Positions 16,755 to 24,971 of a stretch of DNA of 64,000 nt are shown here, piece by piece. The DNA lies in the NCBI GenBank assembly GCA_038131795.1, contig JAYPQE010000003.1, positions 1,054,001-1,118,000 on the forward strand, given 5' to 3'. Source of the DNA: Eutrophobius brisbanensis. Its GTDB lineage: Bacteria > Pseudomonadota > Gammaproteobacteria > Eutrophobiales > Eutrophobiaceae. A program made the position numbers and the translations under genes. The notes below the pieces were generated by a model. It saw only the letters and a program-made list of their open reading frames with translations. It did no database searches and was not told the DNA's origin. Positions within the stretch are counted from its first letter, which is position 1, and each line of letters starts with the position of its first letter.

Positions 16755-18674
16755 CTAAACCTCTATCGTAGCCAGGTCCCCTTTCGATTCTAACCAGGTC
16801 TTACGATCGGCGGCGCGTTTTTTGGCCAGTAACATATCCAGGATGTTATCGGCCTTTTTGCCATTGTCCAATGTGAGTTTAACCAGGCGACGGGTTTCCG
16901 GGGCCATGGTGGTTTCCCGAAGCTGGGTGGGGTTCATTTCCCCCAGGCCCTTGAAGCGTTGCACATTGACGGTACCACGGAGTTTTTCTGCTGCAATGTA
17001 TTCAAGCCGACCATCTTTTTCCGCATTGTCCAGGGCATAAAAGACTTCCTTGCCCACATCGATTCGATATAACGGCGGCATGGCCACATACACGTGTCCC
17101 TCCTCCACCAGTTTACGAAAATGTTTAAGGAACAGGGCACACAGTAAGGTGGCAATGTGTAGTCCATCGGAATCGGCATCGGCCAGGATACAGATCTTGC
17201 CATAACGTAATTTTTCAATATTGTCGGATCCAGGATCCACGCCCAGGGCCACGGAGATGTCATGGACTTCTTTTGATGACAACACCTCGCCGGATTCCAC
17301 TTCCCAGGTATTCAAGATCTTGCCTCGTAGCGGCATGACGGCCTGGGTCTCACGGTCACGAGCCTGTTTGGCCGATCCGCCGGCGGAATCCCCTTCCACC
17401 AGGAAGAGTTCCGCTACGTTTGAGTCCTGCATAGTGCAGTCAGCCAGCTTACCGGGTAATGCCGGCCCCCCTGAGACCTTTTTACGTACCACATTCTTAC
17501 TGGACTTCAGGCGTTTTTGGGCATTGCTGATGGCAAGCTCGGCAATACGTTCACCCATTTCCACGTGTTGGTGCAGCCACTGGCTGAAGGTGTCATGGAC
17601 CACACCGGCTACAAAGGTGGTACATTCCCTTGATGACAGACGCTCCTTGGTCTGTCCGGCAAACTGCGGGTTGTCCATTTTGACTGATAGCAGGTAGGCA
17701 CAGCGTTCCCAGATATCTTCTGCAGTGATGCGCACACCACGGGGCAGTAAATCTCGTGAATCACAAAATTCTCGTATGGCCTCCAGTAATCCCTGGCGCA
17801 GACCATTTACATGGGTCCCACCCTGGGGTGTGGGCACCAGGTTGACATAGCTTTCAGTGATCAATTCCCCCTCTTCCGGCAACCAGTGTATGGCCCAGTC
17901 CACGGCCTCATGTTCACCCGACCGGCTGCCCATAAAGGGCTGTGGGGGTAATAATTCTGTGTCTACCAGGGTTTCAGAAAGATAGGTACTGATACCGTCT
18001 TCGTAATACCACTCTATTTTTTCCTTGCCGCTCTCATTTTGTAATTTTATTGTGAGCCCCGGACACAACACGGCCTTGGCCCGCAGCATATGTTTGAGCC
18101 TGGTGAGAGAAAGTTTGACGCTATCGAAATATTTGGGGTCGGGCAGGAATTTTATGGTGGTTCCGGTATTGCGTTGCCCAACACTGCCGGCCACTTTAAG
18201 TTTGGTCTTGATCTCACCACCTTTAAAACTCATGTGGTGTTCTTTGCCATTGCGTTTCACCCATACATCCAGGTTTTTTGACAGGGCATTGACCACCGAG
18301 ACACCGACACCGTGCAGGCCGCCGGAGAACTGGTAGTTTTTGTTTGAGAATTTGCCCCCGGAATGCAGCCGGCAAAGAATGACTTCAACACCGGAAACTT
18401 TTTCACCGGGGTGTTTATCTACCGGCATGCCGCGACCATCATCACTGACACTGATGGAGCCATCTTTAAACAGGGTGACTTCGATCTTTTTGGCATGCCC
18501 GGCAATGGCCTCATCGACACTATTATCCACCACTTCCTGCACCAGGTGATTGGGACGGGTGGTATCGGTATACATGCCGGGACGCTTACGTACCGGGTCC
18601 AGGCCGGTCAGGACTTCAATGTCCGATGCGTCGTAATTCGTGGTCAAGCTTTGTACCTCATATTCAGATGGCAT
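16755..18674 (-). CDS. parE: DNA topoisomerase IV subunit B
   Basis: A GHKL ATPase/TOPRIM subunit of 639 residues pairing with ParC. N-terminal ATP site: EVVDNSVDEAIAGH (Glu and Asn ligands) and DDGRGMPVDKHP, then GGLHGVGVSVVNALS. TOPRIM: LVEGDSAGGSAKQARDR, PLRGKILN and ILADADSDGLHIATLL. The C-terminus ends in RKTWLESKGDLATIEV, as in ParE. Its length (no GyrB insertion) supports ParE rather than GyrB. It is not adjacent to parC. Confidence 0.96.
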   Translation of the reverse strand: MPSEYEVQSLTTNYDASDIEVLTGLDPVRKRPGMYTDTTRPNHLVQEVVDNSVDEAIAGHAKKIEVTLFKDGSISVSDDGRGMPVDKHPGEKVSGVEVILCRLHSGGKFSNKNYQFSGGLHGVGVSVVNALSKNLDVWVKRNGKEHHMSFKGGEIKTKLKVAGSVGQRNTGTTIKFLPDPKYFDSVKLSLTRLKHMLRAKAVLCPGLTIKLQNESGKEKIEWYYEDGISTYLSETLVDTELLPPQPFMGSRSGEHEAVDWAIHWLPEEGELITESYVNLVPTPQGGTHVNGLRQGLLEAIREFCDSRDLLPRGVRITAEDIWERCAYLLSVKMDNPQFAGQTKERLSSRECTTFVAGVVHDTFSQWLHQHVEMGERIAELAISNAQKRLKSSKNVVRKKVSGGPALPGKLADCTMQDSNVAELFLVEGDSAGGSAKQARDRETQAVMPLRGKILNTWEVESGEVLSSKEVHDISVALGVDPGSDNIEKLRYGKICILADADSDGLHIATLLCALFLKHFRKLVEEGHVYVAMPPLYRIDVGKEVFYALDNAEKDGRLEYIAAEKLRGTVNVQRFKGLGEMNPTQLRETTMAPETRRLVKLTLDNGKKADNILDMLLAKKRAADRKTWLESKGDLATIEV

Positions 18675-18789
18675 ATTTTAGCATGAATGATGCTAGACCA
18701 TAATAGAAAAAAATAACTTTGACATCCGCCGTATATCAATTATGTTTATCCCAATCCTATAACAACCATCCCACGATCAGGTGTTAACA

Positions 18790-20550
18790 ATGTTTATAAG
18801 TGTATTCAAGTCAGTAAAGCAAACAGCATTTTTCATTCTAGTATTCATCACAATCAATTCCATGGCGGATACCATCCTCATCGAAAATGCCACCTTACTG
18901 GACATGCTAAATGACCGGGCACAAAGAAACGCAAATATACTGATAGAAGGTGACAGAATCCGCGAAGTATGGACTGGTAATCGTGGCCCTGCGATCCCTG
19001 ATGATGTGGTGATTATTGATGCCAGAGGTAAGTACGTAATGCCGGGGCTGATGGATTCCCATGTTCACTATAACTGGTACATGGGAGAGCTGTTCCTGCA
19101 TCATGGCATTACTTCCGTTGTTGATCTGGGCAGCCGGATCTATTGGCAAAAGGCATTACAGAAAGGTCTCAACAGCGGCAAACTCCGTGGCCCCCGTTAC
19201 CTGTTTTGCGGCCGAATCGGTAGCAATGAACAATCCAACTATGCCGCAGTTGCCCAGCGCCGCTTATTTGCCACGGCCAGTACGCCCCGTGAAGCTAGGC
19301 GTGCGGTAAGCATTATCAGGGACAATGCGAATTGTTTAAGAATGGGTATGGATACAGAAGATGACCTTTACCGGACCATCAACCTGGAGGCCAACCGGGC
19401 GGGTCTGGGGGTTATTTCACACTCTTATGATGCTATTCACTCGGCAGAACTGGGTGTCAACGGTATAGAACACCTGGAAGGGGTTGCACTGTCGACTATT
19501 CGCAGCGAAGAAGGCCGTGCTGCTGTGGCCAGGATTCAACTGGAGGAAGGCCATAAACATCCACTGTTATACCAGTGGATGGAAGAACGTTATTACGATG
19601 AGGTAATTGACATACTGATTGAAAATAACACTTACCTCAATCCAACCTTCATACATGAATGGAAAGGTGTCATAGACAGGACGGACGAGTTTGAGCAGGA
19701 TGACCTGACACTCTTTACCAATCCGGAACTGCAGTACATCCCCATGGATGAAAAACTGGTGAGTCTTAACCAGTACCACTGGGCAGACCAGGCCTACGTT
19801 GAAGACCCCAGTGGTGAACAGATTTTTGTTAACAACTCCTATTTCATCCCGGCAGAGGGCCTCAAAGAAAGCCTTGAGACGGGATATGAAAAGATCCAGG
19901 ATTTCCTGGACAAGTTCATTGCTGCCGGGGGTAAGATTTATTCAGGTACCGACACGGCTGCAGCCAGCACATCGGGCATTTCCCTGCACCATGAGATGCA
20001 GTTACTGGTCGATGCGGGCATAAGTGAAATGGACGTACTCAAGTCGTCTACCATCTGGCCCGCCGAATTATTACGCATGGAAGACCGCTACGGCACAATT
20101 GAGCCGGGGAAAGTAGCCGATATATTAATCCTGGAGGCCAACCCGCTGTCTGATATTACCAATGCCCGGAAGATTTATTCATTGATAATGAATGGTAAGG
20201 TCATAGACCGTAATTTTCACGCAGACTATGACAACCCCTTCCCACAACATGGCACAGTCAGTAAGCATCAATATCATCAACAACCGGTTATAAAAAATAT
20301 AGATCCACCCATCGCAACAGAACTGTCTACTGCAACAATCACAATTATTGGTGATGAATTTCAGCCAGAGACTGTTGTACTGTTTAACGACGAGAAACTC
20401 CAGACCCGGTATATCAACCACCAGGAGATACAGGCCATCCTGACCCGACAACATACCCGTACCCCGGGCAGCCACCTTGTGGGGGCCGCAACTCCCGCGC
20501 CGGGTGGAGGTGAGGCGGTGCCTATGGAATTTATTGTGGACTATAGATAA
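18790..20550 (+). CDS. Exported amidohydrolase with a C-terminal beta-sandwich-like extension
   Basis: 586 residues from ATG 18790; a GTG at 18781 is possible. An N-terminal signal (TAFFILVFITINSMA) precedes an imidazolonepropionase-like metal-dependent hydrolase: DSHVHYN (HxH metal site), ISHSYDAIHSAELGVNGIEHLEG (two His ligands) and YSGTDTAAAS (Asp). At the usual Lys ligand of this subgroup the sequence reads NCLRMGMD, with Arg. After residue about 490, IATELSTATITIIGDEF followed by VVLFNDEKL looks like an IPT/TIG-type domain. The substrate is unknown. It is divergent from parE. Confidence 0.8.
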   Translation: MFISVFKSVKQTAFFILVFITINSMADTILIENATLLDMLNDRAQRNANILIEGDRIREVWTGNRGPAIPDDVVIIDARGKYVMPGLMDSHVHYNWYMGELFLHHGITSVVDLGSRIYWQKALQKGLNSGKLRGPRYLFCGRIGSNEQSNYAAVAQRRLFATASTPREARRAVSIIRDNANCLRMGMDTEDDLYRTINLEANRAGLGVISHSYDAIHSAELGVNGIEHLEGVALSTIRSEEGRAAVARIQLEEGHKHPLLYQWMEERYYDEVIDILIENNTYLNPTFIHEWKGVIDRTDEFEQDDLTLFTNPELQYIPMDEKLVSLNQYHWADQAYVEDPSGEQIFVNNSYFIPAEGLKESLETGYEKIQDFLDKFIAAGGKIYSGTDTAAASTSGISLHHEMQLLVDAGISEMDVLKSSTIWPAELLRMEDRYGTIEPGKVADILILEANPLSDITNARKIYSLIMNGKVIDRNFHADYDNPFPQHGTVSKHQYHQQPVIKNIDPPIATELSTATITIIGDEFQPETVVLFNDEKLQTRYINHQEIQAILTRQHTRTPGSHLVGAATPAPGGGEAVPMEFIVDYR

Positions 20551-20926
20551 AGCCGGTTACGAGTCATAATATGTAAGTAAGAAGAGTACCTCTAATCCTG
20601 CAAATAGATGTTAACGACTGCCCTTCGGGCAGAATAAATTAAACTGGATTCCACTTTCACGGGAATGACTCATTGAAACTTTATCGTACTGGTAAAAGCC
20701 CTGCTCTGGATTTAGGCAGGAGATCTCATTGCACAGTGCAATAAAAAAGTGATATCAAGTTGGTAATCCATTCTTAGTCTCTTACATCTAAACAGCCTTT
20801 AGTCACTTATTGTCTATAATCTCAGTCATTCCCGCGAAAGCGGGAATCCAGTCGGAAAATATTTAGCGCCGAAGGCACTCTTTGTATTCAGGCCCCTGGC
20901 ATTAACCAGTCTGGTATGTATTTATC
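20551..20926. repeat. Palindromic repeats, last dense block of the first 21 kb
   Basis: CTGCCCTTCGGGCAG (about 20617-20631), ATTCCACTTTCACGGGAATGAC (decayed, about 20647-20668), CATTCCCGCGAAAGCGGGAA (about 20825-20844) and GCGCCGAAGGCAC. From here to the right edge of the window I find no further members except one hairpin near 50238-50256. Confidence 0.7.
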
Positions 20927-20985
20927 GGTAGAAAAAAATAATATAGCCGGGGCAATATAGGGGTAAGGGGGAAGCGCCCCGGCCA
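20927..20985 (-). terminator. Candidate Rho-independent terminator of the rubrerythrin operon
   Basis: On the minus strand, 31 bp after the DUF3501 stop, arms GCCGGGGC and GCCCCGGC (20976-20983 and 20946-20953) pair perfectly around a 22-nt loop. They are followed by TATATTATTTTTTTC. The loop is long for a terminator, so confidence is moderate. Confidence 0.5.
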
Positions 20986-21015
20986 TGTATCCCAAAGGGG
21001 GGAGGGATAAAAAAC

Positions 21016-21609
21016 TTAATGTGCGTATTCCAGGTCCTCAATCAGGGCACTGCGAATATTCTCAGCCACTGGTGCTACAACATGGGGATAGGCTGGATTG
21101 TCTATTCCGGCAGACAATGATGCACCTGCCTTTAACGCATTGATCATTTCTCCTGTCAGTTCAAAACGCATGAAATGTACTGAAGAGGTCTTGCTGTCAG
21201 TCGATCTTTCCAGGTCTTCGTTATATATGGGTACAATCCGCTCGAAACCTTCAACCTGCATCCAGACATCTGCTTCGACCCCAACAAGTTCAGCAAGTTT
21301 CAACCGCCTTTCATCAACATCCTCAAATTCCAGCATGAAAGTGGCCTTCCAGTTTTTTCCGTCCGGGATTAACGGATTATAGGCCTCAAGTTCTTCGTTA
21401 ATTCCTTCTGCTTCAAAGATTTTTTCAATCCTGAGCATCTCCTGGATCTGGTATTGAATGGTCAGGCGATCTTCAAAATATAAGTTTGCATTAGGCCCAA
21501 TGGCCAGCCGGCGGTTCTTTTTATGTTCCATGACCCGCGCACGAAAGTCCGGCCGCACTTCGGCGTACTTTTCCAGGCTTAAGAGATCATCTCTTGTTAA
21601 CTTGTTCAT
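21016..21609 (-). CDS. DUF3501 family protein
   Basis: A soluble 197-residue protein starting MNKLTRDDLLSLEKYAEVRPDFRA. The early RxxFR, HKKNRRLAIGPNANLYFED and RLTIQYQIQEMLRIEKIF are the conserved core of DUF3501. The ATG at 21609 is chosen because AGGAG lies 8 nt upstream; the ATG two codons earlier is too close. It follows the Fe-S oxidoreductase after 12 bp. The rubrerythrin / CCG Fe-S protein / DUF3501 triad recurs in proteobacteria, so a shared peroxide or electron-transfer role is inferred. Confidence 0.85.
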   Translation of the reverse strand: MNKLTRDDLLSLEKYAEVRPDFRARVMEHKKNRRLAIGPNANLYFEDRLTIQYQIQEMLRIEKIFEAEGINEELEAYNPLIPDGKNWKATFMLEFEDVDERRLKLAELVGVEADVWMQVEGFERIVPIYNEDLERSTDSKTSSVHFMRFELTGEMINALKAGASLSAGIDNPAYPHVVAPVAENIRSALIEDLEYAH

Positions 21610-21621
21610 TGTCATCTCTCC

Positions 21622-22956
21622 TTATAGACCGTAGGCGTGACACAATAGTTTGAATGGTGATTCTGCGACCATCCCGTTACCCAACCCCTGTTCTATCTGG
21701 TCACCGGCCATAGGACAATCGCTCACATAGTGGTCTGGTTCAAAATTCTTTACCCTGGTAACCACCGGCCGGCAGATCTTTGCTGCAAAATCATGAAACT
21801 CCTTCTTCACCGCATAGGTACCATCATGACCGGAACAACGTTCAATGACCTCAATCTCTGTATCGGGTACCAGCATTAACATATCTTTAGTCTTAAGCCC
21901 GATATTCTGGACCCGCTGGTGACAGGGGACATGATAGGCAACCTTGCCAATTTTATTTTTAAACTCAGTTTTAAGTTTATCTTCCTTGTGTCTGAGCATC
22001 AGGTATTCAAAGGGATCATAAAATGCCTCGGCCACTTTCTTTACATCTTCATTGTCTGTGAATAATAGCGGTAGCTCCTGTTTGAACATCAACACGCAAG
22101 ACGGCACCGGGGCGATGATGTCATAGCCGGCGTCAGCCATCTTCACCAGTTGTGGGATATTGAACTTCATGGCCTCCTCTACCTTGTCCAGATCACCCAG
22201 TTCCAGCTTGGGCATACCGCAACAGACTTCCTTGTGCACCAGGGTAACGGGGATGTTGTTATGTTCCAGGATGGCAATGAGGTCTTCACCCATGTCCGGC
22301 TCATTACGATTACAATAACAGGTGGTAAACAGGGCCACCTTACCTTTGGTGAGATTGCCTGCGTCGACAGCAATGTCGGGTTTACTCCGCTTCGCTTCGC
22401 GTTTCCTTAACGTATTACTGTGGTACTCCGGCACGATGGCATTATGGTGAACACCCAAGACCGATTCCATGGCCTTACGCGCGGTCTTGTTTTTATTGAC
22501 CGCATTAACGGCCTGGGACACCACCGGGATGCCCGCCAGGTTACCCACAGTGTCGGTTGAGGTCAGAAACTTGTCACGAAACGTCGTCTCACCATTTTTA
22601 TGTTTGATGGCCTTACCACGCAGCATGAGATGGGGGAAATCCACGTTCCATTCATGGGGTGGCACGTAAGGGCATTTGGTGAGATAACACAGATCACACA
22701 GATAACACTGGTCCACTACCTTGATATAGTCCTTGCGATCCACGCCATCCATTTCCATGGTGTCAGACTCATCCACCAGATCAAACAAGGTGGGAAAGGC
22801 ATTACACAGGCTCACACAACGTCGGCAACCATGACAGATGTCAAAAACCCGCTCCATTTCATCCAGCGCGGCCTTTTCATCATAGAACTCGGCCTCTTTC
22901 CAGTTGACTGGATGACGTGTCGGTGCTTCAAGACTACCTTCGCGATTGTCTGCCAT
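21622..22956 (-). CDS. GlpC/HdrD-like Fe-S oxidoreductase with two CCG domains
   Basis: The protein has 444 residues from ATG 22956, chosen for the AAGGAGAG upstream and MADN start; an 11-residue longer form is possible. The N-terminal ferredoxin module reads CHGCRRCVSLCNAFP and CYLCDLCYLTKCP, two [4Fe-4S] clusters. CCG domains follow: TCYCNRNEPD...VCCGMPKLELGD and HVPCHQRVQNIG...ERCSGHDGTYAVKKE. It resembles GlpC and heterodisulfide-reductase D subunits, so electron transfer between a quinone/thiol donor and the neighbouring rubrerythrin is plausible. Partner identity is inferred. Confidence 0.85.
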   Translation of the reverse strand: MADNREGSLEAPTRHPVNWKEAEFYDEKAALDEMERVFDICHGCRRCVSLCNAFPTLFDLVDESDTMEMDGVDRKDYIKVVDQCYLCDLCYLTKCPYVPPHEWNVDFPHLMLRGKAIKHKNGETTFRDKFLTSTDTVGNLAGIPVVSQAVNAVNKNKTARKAMESVLGVHHNAIVPEYHSNTLRKREAKRSKPDIAVDAGNLTKGKVALFTTCYCNRNEPDMGEDLIAILEHNNIPVTLVHKEVCCGMPKLELGDLDKVEEAMKFNIPQLVKMADAGYDIIAPVPSCVLMFKQELPLLFTDNEDVKKVAEAFYDPFEYLMLRHKEDKLKTEFKNKIGKVAYHVPCHQRVQNIGLKTKDMLMLVPDTEIEVIERCSGHDGTYAVKKEFHDFAAKICRPVVTRVKNFEPDHYVSDCPMAGDQIEQGLGNGMVAESPFKLLCHAYGL

Positions 22957-22989
22957 GTGTGTTCTCTCCTTTACGGTACTTAAATACAA

Positions 22990-23014
22990 AGAAGCCGGGA
23001 CTAGCCCGGCTTCT
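22990..23014 (-). terminator. Hairpin between rubrerythrin and the Fe-S oxidoreductase
   Basis: Arms GAAGCCGGG (22991-22999) and CCCGGCTTC (23005-23013) form a 9-bp perfect stem with a short loop, just after the rubrerythrin stop. On the minus strand it is followed by TTTGTATTTAAG, a weak U-tract. It may attenuate readthrough so that rubrerythrin is made in excess of the two downstream proteins, or protect its mRNA end. Confidence 0.6.
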
Positions 23015-23037
23015 TCAGTTCAACCGGGGTTGATTTT

Positions 23038-23457
23038 TTAACCGTTCAGACCATCCAGGGCTTTCTGAAAACGGTTGGCATGTGAACGCTCTGCCTTGGC
23101 CAGGGTTTCAAACCAGTCAGCGATTTCGTCAAAGCCTTCGTCTCTGGCGGTTTTGGCCATACCGGGATACATGTCGGTATATTCATGTGTCTCACCAGCA
23201 ATGGCTGCTTTCAGATTCAGATCTGTGGTACCGATAGGTTCGCCAGTGGCCGGATCACCTACTTCTTCAAGGTATTCCAGGTGGCCGTGTGCATGACCGG
23301 TTTCACCTTCAGCAGTTGAACGAAAGACCGTTGAAATATCGTTAAAGCCTTCAACATCTGCCTTTTGCGCAAAATACAGATAGCGACGGTTGGCCTGCGA
23401 TTCACCGGCAAAGGCGTCCTTGAGATTCTGTTCGGTTTTGGTACCTTTCAAGCTCAT
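23038..23457 (-). CDS. rbr: Rubrerythrin, short form without rubredoxin domain
   Basis: A diiron four-helix bundle of 139 residues. Helix ligands: FAGESQANRRYLYFA (Glu with R/Y), STAEGETGHAHGHLEYL (ExxH region), AAIAGETHEYTDMYPGMA (Glu) and ETLAKAERSHANRF (ExxH). It lacks the C-terminal rubredoxin CxxC domain of classical rubrerythrin, so it needs an external electron donor. The linked Fe-S oxidoreductase is the obvious candidate. It would reduce hydrogen peroxide in the cytoplasm. AGGAG lies upstream. It is first gene of the operon, with its own promoter-like sequence at 23528-23556. Confidence 0.93.
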   Translation of the reverse strand: MSLKGTKTEQNLKDAFAGESQANRRYLYFAQKADVEGFNDISTVFRSTAEGETGHAHGHLEYLEEVGDPATGEPIGTTDLNLKAAIAGETHEYTDMYPGMAKTARDEGFDEIADWFETLAKAERSHANRFQKALDGLNG

Positions 23458-23527
23458 TTTATGTTCTCCTAACTAATTGCTTTTTAAGTAAAAATACTTA
23501 TAAACTAAATTTATTTTTGTAGTTTAA

Positions 23528-23556
23528 ATCCTACTCTGTGCGGTTGGTTGAGTCAA
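23528..23556 (-). promoter_or_regulatory. Candidate sigma-70 promoter for rubrerythrin
   Basis: On the minus strand TTGACT (23556-23551) and TAGGAT (23533-23528) are separated by exactly 17 bp, 70 bp before the rbr start. The -35 matches five of six consensus bases and the -10 four. The downstream leader is very AT-rich. Confidence 0.45.
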
Positions 23557-23587
23557 TGTATTGATGATTGAATGTTGCAATAAGAAT

Positions 23588-23604
23588 AATAGTTAAAAAC
23601 TATT
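23588..23604. promoter_or_regulatory. Perfect palindrome AATAGTT-AAA-AACTATT
   Basis: A 7-3-7 perfect inverted repeat in the divergent gap between rbr and xseB, about 32 bp upstream of the rbr -35 box. Size and symmetry suit a dimeric regulator such as a Fur/PerR-type protein, but the sequence does not match a consensus I know. In such AT-rich DNA some palindromes occur by chance. Confidence 0.3.
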
Positions 23605-23728
23605 AATTAATGATTATTTCATAAATTAATATATCGACATAAAAAATGCAAATGTTTCTACAACTTCATCGTAGTTACGGTAATATTCATACTGAATTTA
23701 AATTGTGCATATCGGGGAAATAATAACA

Positions 23729-23977
23729 GTGCCCAGAAAGAGTAAAGAATTTGATTTTGAAAAATCCTTAGGTGAACTGGAGGAACTGGTAGAGCTTATG
23801 GAAGATGGTAATCTTTCCCTGGAAGATTCACTGAAACATTTTGAGCGTGGTATTGCCCTGACCCGGGCCTGCCATCAGGCCCTCTCTGACGCAGAACAAA
23901 AAATTAAAATACTGATGAAAGACCAGGATGGAAAAGAAGAGCTGGTCGATTTTGAGCCCGATAACGAACAGGGTTAA
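23729..23977 (+). CDS. xseB: Exodeoxyribonuclease VII small subunit
   Basis: 82 residues from GTG 23729, giving MPRKSKEFDFEKSLGELEELVE, the usual family start; an upstream GTG at 23705 would add an atypical 8 residues. The EKSLxELExxVxxMEDGxLSLEDSLKxFERGIxLxxxC pattern is complete. It assembles in several copies on XseA to degrade single-stranded DNA. ispA starts 5 bp after the stop, the common xseB-ispA order. A following dxs gene, often next, is absent here. Confidence 0.95.
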   Translation: MPRKSKEFDFEKSLGELEELVELMEDGNLSLEDSLKHFERGIALTRACHQALSDAEQKIKILMKDQDGKEELVDFEPDNEQG

Positions 23978-23982
23978 CGACG

Positions 23983-24873
23983 GTGTCCCTGCAAGAGAAA
24001 TTATCGGGCTACCAGTCCCGGGTAGAAACAGCACTTGATCACTGGTTGCCGTCAGGTGATATCGAACCTAAAAACCTGCATGAAGCCATGCGATACGCAG
24101 TTATGGGTGGTGGCAAGCGAATCAGACCGGTACTTGTCTATGCCACCGGTGAAGCATTTGGCGTTAACCTGACCGCACTGGACGCACCGGCAGCGGCAGT
24201 AGAATTAATCCACGCCTATTCACTGATTCATGATGATCTACCTGCTATGGATAACGATGATCTACGCAGGGGTAAACCGACCTGTCATAAGGCCTTTGAT
24301 GAGGCCACTGCCATCCTTGCCGGTGATGCCATACAGGCCCTGTCATTCTATGTTCTGGCGGCCGATACTAACAGTACGGTTGCACCCGAGGTAAGAATAA
24401 AGATGATCACAAACCTCGCCAACAATAGTGGCGCGGCCGGAATGGCTGGTGGCCAGGCCATTGACCTTGCCGCCGTGGGCAAGAAACTGAGTCTTGATGA
24501 ACTGGAAAATATGCATAACCGTAAGACCGGCGCATTAATCCGTTCCAGTGTTGAACTTGGTGCATTATCATCACCGGATATCCGTAACGATGAGTTTGAA
24601 ATGGTCTCCACTTACGCAAAGAATATTGGCCTTGCCTTCCAGGTCCGTGATGACATCCTCGATATCGAATCGGACACCTCAACCCTGGGCAAACCCCAGG
24701 GGTCTGACATGGAGCGAGGCAAACCCACCTATCCTGAACTCCTGGGACTGACCAGGGCAAAACAGGTCGCAGAAGAACTGCACGAAAAGGCAATAGATGC
24801 CCTTAATCAGCTGGATCGCGATACCAAAACATTAAATGATATTGCTGACTATATAGTCGGCCGTAAAAACTAA
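23983..24873 (+). CDS. ispA: Farnesyl diphosphate synthase
   Basis: The 296-residue short-chain trans-prenyltransferase. The first Asp-rich motif is DDLPAMD (84-90) in HAYSLIHDDLPAMDND, the second is DDILD in FQVRDDILD. GGGKRIRP (42-49) carries the IPP-binding Lys and Arg. It condenses DMAPP and IPP to FPP for quinones and undecaprenyl phosphate. It starts at GTG, 5 bp after xseB. folE2 follows after 98 bp in place of the usual dxs. Confidence 0.95.
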   Translation: MSLQEKLSGYQSRVETALDHWLPSGDIEPKNLHEAMRYAVMGGGKRIRPVLVYATGEAFGVNLTALDAPAAAVELIHAYSLIHDDLPAMDNDDLRRGKPTCHKAFDEATAILAGDAIQALSFYVLAADTNSTVAPEVRIKMITNLANNSGAAGMAGGQAIDLAAVGKKLSLDELENMHNRKTGALIRSSVELGALSSPDIRNDEFEMVSTYAKNIGLAFQVRDDILDIESDTSTLGKPQGSDMERGKPTYPELLGLTRAKQVAEELHEKAIDALNQLDRDTKTLNDIADYIVGRKN

Positions 24874-24926
24874 TCCCGTCACATTCCGTCATATTTTTTT
24901 CATAAAACTGGAAAAATATATAAAAA

Positions 24927-24943
24927 CCTAGTAAAATACTAGG
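24927..24943. promoter_or_regulatory. Perfect palindrome CCTAGTA-AAA-TACTAGG upstream of folE2
   Basis: A 7-3-7 perfect inverted repeat 28 bp before the folE2 ATG, in an otherwise AT-rich leader. Position and symmetry suggest an operator for a dimeric repressor. It resembles the IscR type 1 site only in layout (YYnAnTR-AAA-YAnTnRR). It does not look like a Zur box, the regulator known for folE2 elsewhere. It shares the AAA spacer with the rbr-side palindrome. Confidence 0.4.
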
Positions 24944-24971
24944 AAATTATTGAAATGGAAGAAAATTAAGA

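Noticed and set aside
24927..24943. Palindrome before folE2 as a Zur box
   Set aside because: Sequence does not fit the GTTATnnTATAAC-type core; kept only as an unassigned palindrome.
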